Positions 55,193 to 63,395 of a stretch of DNA of 64,000 nt are shown here, one piece after another. The stretch spans positions 1 through 64,000 of the forward strand of contig CBDCOR010000022.1 in the NCBI GenBank assembly GCA_965219855.1, in the 5' to 3' direction. The notes below the pieces were generated by a model. The model was not told where the DNA came from. It ran no database searches and saw only the letters and a list, made by a program, of their open reading frames with translations. How positions within the stretch are numbered: position 1 is the first letter of the stretch; each line of letters starts with the position of its first letter. Both the position numbers and the translations under genes were made by a program. The stretch comes from CAUZIZ01 sp965219855 (lineage in GTDB: Bacteria; Acidobacteriota; UBA6911; RPQK01; JAJDTT01).

Positions 55193-56493
55193 ATGTTCCC
55201 CAATGATGAAACAGCCGAAAGATGGTTCACTGAGCAACGTTGGCCTCATGGTGTATGTTGCCCTAAGTGCGGATCGTTGAAGGTATCCGTGGTGAAGTCT
55301 AGGAAGCCTCAGCCTTACCGATGCAAAGATTGCCGCAAGCACTTCTCAGTGAAGACAGGAACCTTAATGCACAGTTCCAATCTCGGACTCCAGACTTGGG
55401 CCATCGCCTATTATCTGTTGGCGACCGGCATCAAGGGAACCTCCAGCATGAAGCTCCACAGGGATCTGGAAATCACCCAGAAGTCGGCTTGGTTTTTGGC
55501 GCATCGGATCAGGGAGACGTGGAACGATCACCAGCACCCATTCACAGGGACGGTGGAGATTGACGAAACCTTCATTGGCGGCAAAGAGCGAAACAAGCAC
55601 TCCAAGAAGAAGCTCAACGCTGGCCGTGGAGCCGTGGGTAAAACCGCCGTAGCCGGTGCCAAGAACCGAGAAACGAATCGGGTTTCAGCAGAGGTTGTGG
55701 GGAGTACGGATCAAGAGAACCTGCAAGGATTCGTCTATGGAAACGTGGCCGAAGATTCAACCGTCTATACCGACGATCACAGCGGCTATAACGGCCTTCA
55801 GGTAGACTTTGAGCATAAGACAGTCAAACACAGTGTCGGTGAATATGTAAGCGATCAGGCCCACACTAACGGGATAGAGTCTTTCTGGGCTCTACTCAAG
55901 CGCGGGTATTACGGCACTTTCCACAGGATGAGCCCCAAGCATTTGCAGAAATACGTAGATGAATTCGCTGGCCGTCACAACCTCCGACCGCTAGATACCA
56001 TCGACCAGATGGCGGCGATGGCGCGGGGGATGAACGGCAAACGGTTGCGCTACAAGGACTTGATCGCCTAGAAAATTCTAAACGAGCACGGTGGCAGGGC
56101 GTCGATGCGGTTACAACTTAAGGAGAAAGAAAATGACTATGAACTCTTCCGCTGTTCAAGAAGGCGTTCCATCCGTTCGAGAGTCGCAAGAATCCGATCC
56201 TCGACAGTTGGTTCAAAATGCGATTGAATGTCTTGAGCGAACTTTAGAAGCGTTTGACGGTTGGTCCAAAGAGCACAATAATCCTGCCCTGCTCCCCCGT
56301 GAGCAGGAAACACCAAAACCAGGCTTGCAGGAGCTCCAACACCGCTTTGGACCTCTAATATCACTGGGTACGGGGAAACCGGTGACAATTGCGTATTCCG
56401 GTGAAACCGGCCACCGAATCCGGAGCAAACCGGCCGGGTCGGAGCGAAGCGACGCCGGAGGTTGATAATCATCTCCGAAGTGGCCGGTTTGAG

Positions 56494-57249
56494 TCAATCC
56501 ACAGGAGTCTCTTGGGTTGAGAACACATCATCTCGTCTCTCCTTTCCTGAGTGAGTTGCTGAGGCAAAGCTTGCTTCAGCAGAGTGTTGTTTCCATTGTT
56601 GCCTCAGAGTCTTCAGGCGACTCCTGAGATAATCCCAGTATTGATCGGAGACAGGTTGTTGTCTCACTTCCTGGATTAGAGGTTCGAAGTAGCTCAGGGA
56701 AGTGATCGGTCCACCGGTGTGGCCGTTGAGCCAGGCGACGTGCTTGCGGGCGCAGCCGAGAAGCAGGGCCTGCTCGATCTGCCGCAAGGACAGGCCCTGG
56801 CGGTAGAGGCGAGCGGCCAGCTGCCGATCGGCCGGGGAGAAGGAGCACTGAACGCCAGGGGCATCGAGCAGCAGACAGGCCACCTGATCGAGGTATTGGG
56901 ATTCGGCCGCTTCGGGCTCCTGGACGAGGGATCTTTGGTAGGGCCAGAAGGCCTCGCTGATCTGGATGTGAGTGCGCTCGTGTTGATTGCGAGCGAGGCT
57001 GAGCTGAACTAGACCTCGGGACTGGAGTTCTCCCAGGTAGGTGAACAGGGAGCGGCGAGATTTGCACAAGGCCGGAGCCAACTGGGTAGGCGAGACGGTC
57101 AGTTCGCCGGTGCAGCGATCCGCTTTCAGGCACAGATAGACAAAGAGTTTGAAGGCGCCGTCGCTGACGCTCTCCATCGCCTGTAGCAACGGAGCACCGG
57201 CGGCGGCGAACCAGCCACCTTGGACTTTCAACTGCGGTGTTGGACTCAT
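56494..57249 (-). CDS. Winged-helix passenger protein of the IS21-type element
   Basis: 251 aa. Its ATG overlaps the IstB stop codon (ATGA). The first 110 residues resemble a winged helix: DGAFKLFVYLCLKADRC, then LTVSPTQLAPALCKSRRSLF and TYLGELQSRGLVQLSLAR. That layout occurs in replication-initiator and phage regulatory proteins. The rest has QLAARLYRQGLSLRQIEQAL and a basic tail. IS21 elements normally carry only istA and istB, so this third gene is unusual. A role in DNA binding or regulation is inferred. Confidence 0.75.
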   Translation of the reverse strand: MSPTPQLKVQGGWFAAAGAPLLQAMESVSDGAFKLFVYLCLKADRCTGELTVSPTQLAPALCKSRRSLFTYLGELQSRGLVQLSLARNQHERTHIQISEAFWPYQRSLVQEPEAAESQYLDQVACLLLDAPGVQCSFSPADRQLAARLYRQGLSLRQIEQALLLGCARKHVAWLNGHTGGPITSLSYFEPLIQEVRQQPVSDQYWDYLRSRLKTLRQQWKQHSAEASFASATHSGKERRDDVFSTQETPVD

Positions 57250-58001
57250 GATTCGTCCTTTGCTTTGGTGGGAGGATGACGATGCCGGCGCATGGAAGCC
57301 CCTTCGAGCTCAATGCGGTAGGCATTATGGACCAGACGATCCAGGATGGAATCAGCGGTGGTCGGATCTCCGATCTGCTCATGCCAATGGGCGACGGGAA
57401 GCTGGGAGGTCAGGATCGTGGATCGACTGTCGTAGCGATCCTCGCAGATCTCGTAGAAGTCCCGTCGCTCGCTCTCGGCCAAGGGATTCATGGCCCAGTC
57501 ATCGACGATCAGCACGTCGGTGCGGGCGATCTTACGCAGGAGCTTGTCGAGCGAGCCGTCGGCTCGAGCCAAAGCCAGATCGCGAAAGAGTCGAGCGGCA
57601 CGAGTGTACAGAGCCGTCCACCCGTCGCGAGCGGCCTTCTGAGCAAAGGCACAGGCCAAGAAGGTTTTCCCGACTCCACAGGGACCGATGATCAGGAGAT
57701 TGTGGTGGGTCTGGATCCAACGGCAGGTGGCGAGGCTGGCAATCAGCGAGCGATCCAGCCCCCGAGGTCGGCGATAGTTGACATCTTCCAGACAGGCCGA
57801 GAGCTTCAATCGGGCATTCTTCAGACGACGCTCCAAGGCCCGATTCTCTCGCTAGGTCCACTGCCGATCCACCAACAGGGCAAAGCGTTCTTCAAAGCTC
57901 AGTTGGGCCATCTCCGGGTCGGAGAGTTGCTCGGTGAAGGCCTCAGCCATGGCCCTGAGCCGCATGGCGTGAAGTTTTTCGACGGTGGGATTAACCAACA
58001 T
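57246..58001 (-). pseudogene. istB: IstB-like AAA+ helper ATPase with in-frame amber codon
   Basis: The ATG at 58001 overlaps the end of the IstA gene. The frame reads MLVNPTVEKLHAMRLRAMAE, then LLVDRQWT, a TAG at 57852-57854, and RENRALERRLKNARLKLSAC. The remainder has LLIIGPCGVGKTFLACAFAQ (Walker A), TDVLIVDDWAMNPL (Walker B) and TILTSQLPVAHWHEQIGDP (sensor 1). Related proteins have Trp at the stop position, so TGG to TAG is the likely change. Translation could restart at Met 57836, giving 196 aa with the whole ATPase core. Confidence 0.85.
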
Positions 58002-59541
58002 GAGAGGCTCCTTTCTCGCCTTCGAAGTACTCGGCCCCTCGCACGTTGGCGTGCTCGATCGGAGGACGTTCCGGCAACGGTTGCGGTTCCGCTTGACGGT
58101 CCAGACCGTTCTTCAACATGGACTGGATACTCTTGTAGGAGCAGGCCTGAAGTCGCAGGGCCCGACGGCAAGCCTGCTCCAAACGGTCTTCCCCAAAGCT
58201 GGAGCCCAGGCGCAGGATACCCAAGCAGGAGCGATAGCTTTGCTCGGGATAGCGACGGGATTGGAGGATCTTCTCGACCACCGATGCGGTATGGGGCCCG
58301 ACTTTCTGAGCCCAGTGGATCAGACGCGAGGGTGACCACTCCAGATAGCGGCGATGGCATTCGGGCCGGTGCTCGTCCAAGGTCGTGGCCTTGCCCGGCT
58401 GATAGGAGCGACGGTGAGAGGTCACGCGGCGACCTTGATGGAAGATCTCCACGGTGGTGACGGTGGTGCGCAGCTCGACCTTCTGACCCACCAGGACATA
58501 AGGGACGCTGTAGTAGTGGCGGTCGAACTCGATGTGGTAATCGATGTTGACGCGGGCCTTCTTCCACTGGGCGAAGACGTAGCGTTGGGCCGGCAGGGGC
58601 CCCAGAGCCGGACGATCCAGGTCCTGGAAGCGCTGGCGGCGGTTGCCGGGGAGCTTGTGAAAGTTTCGAGTGTTGAGACGCTCCAGTAGCTCGGCAATGG
58701 CTTCGTTGAGCTCTCCCAGGGAAAAGAAGGTCCGGTGACGCAAGGCGGCCAAGATCCAGCGCTCGACGACTAACACACCCGACTCCGCCTTCGCTTTATC
58801 TCGAGGACGGCGCACTCGAGCCGGGATCACCGCGACGCCGTAGTGCGAGGCCCAATCCGAATAGCTCGCATTGAGATCCGGTTCATAGCGACAGGGGCGA
58901 TGGACCGCATCTTTGGTGTTGTCTGGAACCACGACGCAGGGGCAACCCCCCAGGAACTCCAGAGCCCGAGTGTGGGCCGCGAGCCACGAGGGTAAGTCCT
59001 GCCTTAGGGAGGCTTCCGCATAGGTATAGTTGCTTGCCCCCAGCACGGCCACGAAGATCGAGGCCTCTTGGGTTTCCCCCGTATGGCGATCCACGATCGG
59101 GACCGTGTCGCCGGCATAGTCCACGAAGAGCTTCTCGCCGGCCCGGTGTTCCTGCCGCAGCACCAGATCCAGCTTGCCCCGCCAGCGATGGTACAGATCG
59201 CAGAACTGACTGTACTGATAGCCCTCCGGATACGCCTGCTTGTACTCATCCCAGAGCAGCATCAAGGTCACATGTTTGTGTCGGCAGCGCTCCTCATGGA
59301 CGGTGGCGAAGTCGGGGAGGGGACGTTGCTCCGGGGGAGATTTACCCGTGGGAGGAAACAACCGGTTCTGAATCGCCCGGTCATCCCACCCCTCAGGGAG
59401 TGGCCAACTCAGACCGGCTCCTTGGGCCCGGCGCACATACTCTGCCACGGTGCTGCGCACGAGGGCACAGCTACGGGCGATCCGCCGATCCGAAAGATGA
59501 AGCTGAAACTTCAGGCGTAGGACATTTTTGATTTTGCGCAT
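57991..59541 (-). CDS. istA: IstA-like transposase (IS21 family)
   Basis: About 516 aa. The ATG at 59541 is preferred over 59562 because AGGAAG precedes it and MRKIKNVLRLKFQLHLSDRR is the usual start. An HTH region is followed by an rve-type integrase core with KLFVDYAGDTVPIVD (first Asp), VVPDNTKDAVHRP (second Asp) and VIPARVRRPRDKAKAESGVL (Glu). The C-terminal beta-barrel (HYYSVPYVLVGQKVELR) is also typical. It works with IstB and binds the terminal repeats. Confidence 0.93.
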   Translation of the reverse strand: MRKIKNVLRLKFQLHLSDRRIARSCALVRSTVAEYVRRAQGAGLSWPLPEGWDDRAIQNRLFPPTGKSPPEQRPLPDFATVHEERCRHKHVTLMLLWDEYKQAYPEGYQYSQFCDLYHRWRGKLDLVLRQEHRAGEKLFVDYAGDTVPIVDRHTGETQEASIFVAVLGASNYTYAEASLRQDLPSWLAAHTRALEFLGGCPCVVVPDNTKDAVHRPCRYEPDLNASYSDWASHYGVAVIPARVRRPRDKAKAESGVLVVERWILAALRHRTFFSLGELNEAIAELLERLNTRNFHKLPGNRRQRFQDLDRPALGPLPAQRYVFAQWKKARVNIDYHIEFDRHYYSVPYVLVGQKVELRTTVTTVEIFHQGRRVTSHRRSYQPGKATTLDEHRPECHRRYLEWSPSRLIHWAQKVGPHTASVVEKILQSRRYPEQSYRSCLGILRLGSSFGEDRLEQACRRALRLQACSYKSIQSMLKNGLDRQAEPQPLPERPPIEHANVRGAEYFEGEKGASHVG

Positions 59542-59954
59542 GGACTTCCTTTGGTTCGGCACGATCGCTCCTCCGAAAAGGAGTCATGGTACCGAAGGAG
59601 TCCAACGTCGCTTCCGTCCGCTCTGGAAACCGATTCCGGGAAACCGGCCGCCTTTCCGGGAAACCGGCCACCCTTCCGGGAAATCGGCCACCCTTCCGGA
59701 AACCCCGTTTCTAGTGGCCGGTTTCCCGCCGGATTGGGTGGCCGGTTTGCTCCGGAATCAGTGGCCGGTTTGCTCTGGAATCACCGGCCGGTTTCGTCCG
59801 GAATACGCAACAATTCCACAAGAAGATTTATACGGCATTTTGCTCTCGCTTGATCAGGCGTTAACGTCTTGGGAAAGTCAGGGGCTTCTTTAGCCATTTC
59901 GCCTCCTTCCATTTCCAACAGTATATACTCCGCACCCCATCCCTGCTAGAATTT

Positions 59955-60105
59955 CCTCTGTAAGCAAGTACGTAGGTGTCCCGCTTCTGTCGGGCTACCT
60001 GCCGAATACAACAACCCCTATGAACGGGCACAGGGTAGCTCCCTCGTGCTTGGGCGAACAGGCAGGGACTTCACGTACCTACGTGCTGCTTACAAATGGC
60101 CCGGC
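59955..60105. repeat. Short element with GTAAGCA..GTACGTAGG inverted ends
   Basis: GTAAGCAAGTACGTAGGTG at about 59959 and CACGTACCTACGTGCTGC with TTAC at about 60072-60093 are near-complements (GTAAGCAgcACGTAGG). They enclose about 95 bases with other short palindromes. No gene lies inside. It may be a MITE or an attachment or terminator structure ahead of the next gene. Confidence 0.5.
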
Positions 60106-60143
60106 ACCTACGTCTGGGCCGTAAGGTGAAAGGAAGGTAAACC

Positions 60144-60719
60144 ATGAAGATCTGCCTGTACTGTGCGGAGCAAATCCAAATCGAGGCCAGAATATGCCGC
60201 TATTGCGGACGCGACCAATACCAGCCTGTTGACCAACCCGTTCAACAGGCTATTGGGGACGGTGCTCATTACCAAGACAGGCATCGAGGTCCGACGCCCG
60301 GACGAAGTCCCGCCATTGCCGCACTCCTGAGCCTGTTTATTTCGGGAGCCGGTCATCTCTATGCCGGGGCTATTAAAGAAGGCATCCTATGGTTCTTCTT
60401 GCCGCCTTTTGTCGGGGTCTTTTTAGCTATGCTTTCCATGGGAGCGTCCACCCCCATGGATGCCTTGGTTCCAACTGCTTTCCTCTTTTCAATCCCCTTT
60501 CACCTGTACCAAGTCTACTTGGCTTATCAGTACACGGTGGGCAGACTGACGCCTGTTTTAGGGTTTAGGAGACAGGAACGCTGGGGGGAAGTCCCGAGAG
60601 AACAACCCTACATGCAACAAGGCCCCCGGCAGATCCAAACTGTACCTGGGAAGCAGGTCCAAACCGCACCCAAGAAGCAGATCAGACCCGCGCCGAGGAA
60701 GATATTTGATCTGGATTGA
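60144..60719 (+). CDS. Zinc-ribbon membrane protein
   Basis: 191 aa, with AAAGGAAGG upstream. The N-terminus is a two-Cys-pair zinc ribbon (KICLYCAEQIQIEARICRYC). Residues 50-140 contain three hydrophobic segments with a TM2-like start (AALLSLFISGAGHLYAGAIK, GILWFFLPPFVGVFLAML). The C-terminal tail is basic and Gln/Pro-rich with three imperfect repeats (RQIQTVPGK, KQVQTAPKK, KQIRPAPRK). The function is unknown; zinc ribbon plus TM2-like proteins are common in accessory DNA. Confidence 0.75.
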   Translation: MKICLYCAEQIQIEARICRYCGRDQYQPVDQPVQQAIGDGAHYQDRHRGPTPGRSPAIAALLSLFISGAGHLYAGAIKEGILWFFLPPFVGVFLAMLSMGASTPMDALVPTAFLFSIPFHLYQVYLAYQYTVGRLTPVLGFRRQERWGEVPREQPYMQQGPRQIQTVPGKQVQTAPKKQIRPAPRKIFDLD

Positions 60720-60747
60720 GAAGAGCGTCGGGGAAGGGTTAACAATC

Positions 60748-60885
60748 ATGCTGATTCATCGAAGCATTCTGCTGTGTGCTCTGCTGCTCCCTACCTTTGC
60801 CATGGGACAGGATCAAATAGGCCAGATACCGCCCAAGCAGATTATCGGGGGCGAGGATGCGATCTTCGGTAGTGGCCTAATTTGA
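60748..60885 (+). CDS. Small secreted protein (45 aa)
   Basis: MLIHRSILLCALLLPTFAMG is a clean signal peptide; the rest (QDQIGQIPPKQIIGGEDAIF) is short. GGGAAGGG lies 7 bases upstream. It ends abruptly (GSGLI), so it may be the head of a longer secreted gene cut off near 60885, or a small secreted peptide. It lies 28 bases after the zinc-ribbon gene in the same direction. Confidence 0.45.
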   Translation: MLIHRSILLCALLLPTFAMGQDQIGQIPPKQIIGGEDAIFGSGLI

Positions 60886-60898
60886 ATTGGGAGGGAAA

Positions 60899-61495
60899 TT
60901 ATGCGCCGTTCAATTTGAGCCAGTCATTGACGAATTTCTCTCGCTTCAATCTGCTCTTCCCGATCATCAACTGTGACTCGTTATCATCTTTAAGGATTTG
61001 GTCTATTTCCTCAAAGAAGCGATCCGCCTTCTCGCTCGGGCGTAGGAGGTCTTCGATCTTCTCGCGGTTAACCAAGTGCCTTGCTTTCATCTTTACGTAT
61101 GCTGGACCTGTGTGTTCCCACCCCGGGAGCCCGTATCTCCCGTTTTCCCGAATCACGCGGGGAAGCCTGTTTTTCTTGGTTTTCTTTGTGATCTCCCCAT
61201 TGAGAGTGGAAGCAATCACTTCGACCGGATTCTTGGATCGGCTCGGGTAGCCGCCTTTAACGAACGCATCCCCGATCTCTTTCTTAGTCAACCACCAACT
61301 CGTTTTCTTTAAGAGTTCAACCGTGCCTTCCACAGCCCCTAAGTTGAAGGGATGCCGTGGCTCTGCCGGCGGCGGTTGTTCAGAGAGGGCAAGGTTTAGA
61401 ACATAGACAAGATGACCTCTTTCTTCCTCTAGTAACTCGATTTTCTTGTTGATCTGTGAAATACGCTCTTCTAGCCATTCGGTGGTAATGCCCAC
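60899..61495 (-). CDS. Coiled-coil plus winged-helix (HARE-HTH-like) protein
   Basis: 198 aa from a GTG with AAGGAG 10 bases upstream. Residues 5-38 are a coiled coil (EERISQINKKIELLEEERGH). Residues 55-125 look like the HARE-HTH/winged-helix type: VEGTVELLKKTSWWLTKKEI, GGYPSRSKNPVEVIASTL and ENGRYGLPGWE. HARE-HTH domains are proposed to sense modified DNA bases and are found with restriction-type systems; that link is inference here. The tail is basic and helical. An overlapping small frame (61471-61587) precedes it. Confidence 0.65.
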   Translation of the reverse strand: MGITTEWLEERISQINKKIELLEEERGHLVYVLNLALSEQPPPAEPRHPFNLGAVEGTVELLKKTSWWLTKKEIGDAFVKGGYPSRSKNPVEVIASTLNGEITKKTKKNRLPRVIRENGRYGLPGWEHTGPAYVKMKARHLVNREKIEDLLRPSEKADRFFEEIDQILKDDNESQLMIGKSRLKREKFVNDWLKLNGA

Positions 61496-61587
61496 GACAA
61501 TGTTCTCCTTGACTTAAGTGGGTTCAATGGAATACGATGGGTCCCCCGTAAGGGGGACAGGTGTCTTCTGCCCGCAGGGCGGGGCAT
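61471..61587 (-). CDS. Possible 38-aa leader peptide
   Basis: The ATG at 61587 has AAAAGGAGAAAGAT directly upstream, one of the best ribosome sites in the window. The peptide (MPRPAGRRHLSPLRGTHRIP) is basic. Its stop lies 25 bases inside the HARE-HTH-like gene, so it could be translationally coupled to it. Within it lies the hairpin GTCCCCCgtaaGGGGGAC (61541-61558), which could make its translation regulatory. It may instead be a chance frame. Confidence 0.35.
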   Translation of the reverse strand: MPRPAGRRHLSPLRGTHRIPLNPLKSRRTLSWALPPNG

Positions 61588-61607
61588 ATCTTTCTCCTTT
61601 TTTGTGG

Positions 61608-61650
61608 CCCTGCGATGGGAACAGGTTACATTATACATCCCATCGCAGGG
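61608..61650. promoter_or_regulatory. Perfect 12-bp inverted repeat (operator or terminator)
   Basis: CCCTGCGATGGG at 61608-61619 and CCCATCGCAGGG at 61639-61650 are exact complements separated by 19 bases (AACAGGTTACATTATACAT). The AT-rich centre with TTATA and the place just upstream of the leader and HARE-HTH-like genes suggest an operator around a promoter. With no T-run on either side, a rho-independent terminator is less likely. Confidence 0.55.
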
Positions 61651-61885
61651 TCCGATTAATAACCCACTGATTAGACTATATTCCCTCCGGCCTGTCAAGC
61701 CCCCCGGCTTGAGACACACGAGGAATAGTCCTTGAGCAGCCGCAAGCCATCCTATCTCTCAGGCAATAGCCCCAACACTTCCCACACCGCATGGATCTGC
61801 CCGAAAAAGATCTTCCTGGGTTTATGCTACTCTCCGAAAAGGATATAAGTAAGTAGCAGAGGTTTTCAGGCAAAGGGAGGAATCA

Positions 61886-62047
61886 ATGAAGCCGAAGAAT
61901 GAAGTCAAAGTGGAATCCAAGCTAGGAAGGCCCTCCAAGTCGGTACCGAAGATTGACGCCACGGCTGAGGAAATAGCCGAGAGAATCTTTGCCAATGCCA
62001 AGCCCCCAGACCCGTCTATTCGAGTTCGCAACAAGTCGGAGAAATGA
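61886..62047 (+). CDS. Small basic hypothetical protein (53 aa)
   Basis: Starts with AAAGGGAGG 5 bases upstream. MKPKNEVKVESKLGRPSKSV, then a helical part (TAEEIAERIFANAKPP) and a basic end RVRNKSEK. The GRPSK segment looks like an AT-hook-type motif, so DNA binding is possible. Not a recognised family. It ends 32 bases before the second IS4-type element. Confidence 0.55.
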   Translation: MKPKNEVKVESKLGRPSKSVPKIDATAEEIAERIFANAKPPDPSIRVRNKSEK

Positions 62048-62079
62048 GGGAGGGGGCTGGCTAGTTAGGTATGTAATCC

Positions 62080-63251
62080 CAGTAGCGTCCCAGCGTTAGT
62101 CGAATAACATCAACTGTTTATGAATGTCACTATTCTGAGTAATGTAATGCATGTCCTGAAAGGCCTGTAAAATTGGGGTTTTCTCGAAGAGCGAGACACT
62201 CAGGACCTGGAGAATTGTGTAGAGCGGCAACTCGAGATAGAGGCGCTTGCGGATGATGGCGATGAGCAGGTAGGTACTGAGGGCGATCCAGATTTGTGTT
62301 TTCACGGCATTGGGACTGGTGCCGTAAAAGGCCTTGATGCGACGCAAAGGTTCGGGGTAGGCCTTGGCCGGATAGAAGGTGCTCAGCAGGACAGTTTGGT
62401 CGCAGATCAGTCCCGTCGTTCTGTCCACCGGGTGGGAGTAGCGGCGGCGGAACTTGAAGTTGGCCTTGGCGCGGGTCACGAATAACGACCGGGCAGAATG
62501 GAGTCGGTACAGGCGCCCGAAATCCAGGTATCCGCGATCCATGATGTAGTAGGCACCGGGACAAGGAATCAGGTGGTCCAAGGCGTGGACATCGTGCAGT
62601 TTTCCGTCCGAGATCAGAACGAACTCGGGAATGGCGCCGTGCAGGTTGAGCAAGGTATGCAGTTTGATCGCCCCCTTGGTACGGCGGAAGCGCGCCCAGG
62701 GGAAGACCGAGAGGCACAGGTCGATGGTCGTGGAGTCCAAGGCATAGACGGTCGCGTTCAGGTCGACTCCCAGGTCCTCGTCGGTGTACAGGCGGCGCGC
62801 TTCGGCGATAAGCACTTGGGCAAACTCGGCATAGATGCGCCAGTCGCGCCTCTCGTTGGCATTGGACAGATTGTTGCGGGAGACCGTGGAGCGAATGCCC
62901 ATGTGGAAGAGCTTGGATCTCATGGCCCGTAGGCAGGCTTCGATATCGCGCAAGCTCTCGCGATAGGTCAACTGTGCAAAGGCCATGACCCGGTAATGGT
63001 CGGCACAGCGGAACGACTTGACCTTGTAGTCGCCTCCGTAGTGCTGAACAATGCGATGAAAATGATGCCAGGGAAGATGCCGCATCACCTGAGAAAAAAT
63101 CGTCGTGCCCGTGTACATGCTCGCCCTCCTTATGAACTGAAGGGCGTGAGCGTACACTCACTTTCAAGTCGGAAACACCCATTATCTTCTCTAACATATT
63201 ACTCATTAATACTTTACAGAGATTAGAAGCCCAAACGTTGGGACACTACTG
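62080..63251. mobile_element. IS4-family element, internally deleted copy
   Basis: 1172 bp, matching the copy at 53877-55192 except for the loss of 144 bp. It has the same ends (CAGTAGCGTCCCAGCG and CGTTGGGACACTACTG) and its own 9-bp target duplication ATGTAATCC at 62071-62079 and 63252-63260. The different duplication shows that it is a separate insertion, not a segmental copy. It could move only if a full-length transposase acts on it. Confidence 0.95.
62096..63118 (-). pseudogene. IS4-family transposase with 48-codon in-frame deletion
   Basis: 340 aa. It reads the same as the full-length protein up to PEPLRRIK and then joins to AFYGTSPNAVKTQ. The lost 48 residues include the YKLRWQIELFFKWIKQHL segment with the catalytic Glu, so the protein cannot be a working transposase. 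The deletion ends share an RIK codon context, and it keeps the frame. It starts at the ATG after AAGGAGG like the full copy. Confidence 0.93.
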
Positions 63252-63329
63252 ATGTAATCCCCTAAATAAAGGTTGACGGAATCCAATCATCTGATGTCAA
63301 TAATTCTACTGGTTAGTTAAAAATTTTTC

Positions 63330-63358
63330 TTGACAAAATGGGTTAGACTGTGCTTATT
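63330..63358 (+). promoter_or_regulatory. Candidate sigma-70 promoter
   Basis: TTGACA at 63330-63335, a 17-base spacer, and CTTATT at 63353-63358. The -35 is perfect; the -10 matches TATAAT at four positions. An AT-rich stretch (GTTAGTTAAAAATTTTT) lies just upstream. It is about 38 bases from the start of the next gene and suits it. Confidence 0.55.
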
Positions 63359-63395
63359 CCGTTGTCATGAGAACGAACTCTAGCTAGGAGGAGAC

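Larger units (their letters stand above)
53805..56071 (+). pseudogene. IS1595-family (ISXO2-like) transposase, interrupted by an IS4-family element
   Basis: The gene begins at 53805 after TAAGGAGAT (MAHKAPGKSHRKGLSLKSLF), is cut after codon 24 and resumes at 55202, giving 313 codons in one frame when the IS and one ATGTTCCCC copy are removed. Family features: a zinc ribbon (CCPKCGSLK and YRCKDCRKHF), then TGTVEIDETFIGGKERNKH (first Asp), VYTDDHSGYNGL (second Asp), QAHTNGIESFWALLKRGYYG (Glu-type end) and FHRMSPKHLQKYVDEFAGRH. The downstream part still opens with an ATG lying inside the target duplication (MFPNDETAERWF), so 292 aa could still be made. The gene ends of this IS were not mapped. 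Confidence 0.9.
56390..59809. mobile_element. IS21-family element with three genes
   Basis: 3420 bp. The ends are TGCGTATTCCGGTGAAACCG and its inverted match at 59790-59809 (GTTTCGTCCGGAATACGCA). The 5-bp target duplication ACAAT is at 56385-56389 and 59810-59814. Both ends carry repeated GGCCGGTTT units (for example 59640-59800: AACCGGCC occurs several times), the multiple terminal repeats typical of IS21. It encodes IstA-like, IstB-like and a third protein in one minus-strand operon. Confidence 0.93.
56133..59893 (+). pseudogene. Small hypothetical gene split by the IS21-family element
   Basis: Begins MTMNSSAVQEGVPSVRESQE after TTAAGGAGAAAG at 56133 and runs in frame to GTGKPVTI, where the IS21-type element starts (56390). 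After the element the same frame continues from the ACAAT duplication as PQEDLYGILLSLDQALTSWE and stops at 59893. Joined over one ACAAT, the gene encodes 111 aa: an acidic, helical protein (IECLERTLEAFDGW) of no known family. Its place just after the IS1595-type transposase means it may have been a passenger gene of that element. Confidence 0.8.

Noticed and set aside
57276..58460. 394-aa plus-strand open frame
   Set aside because: Antisense to the istB and istA genes, which have full motif sets.
59640..59800. CRISPR-like array (repeated AACCGGCC units)
   Set aside because: The units are short and irregular, with no spacers of constant length; they are IS21-type terminal repeats.
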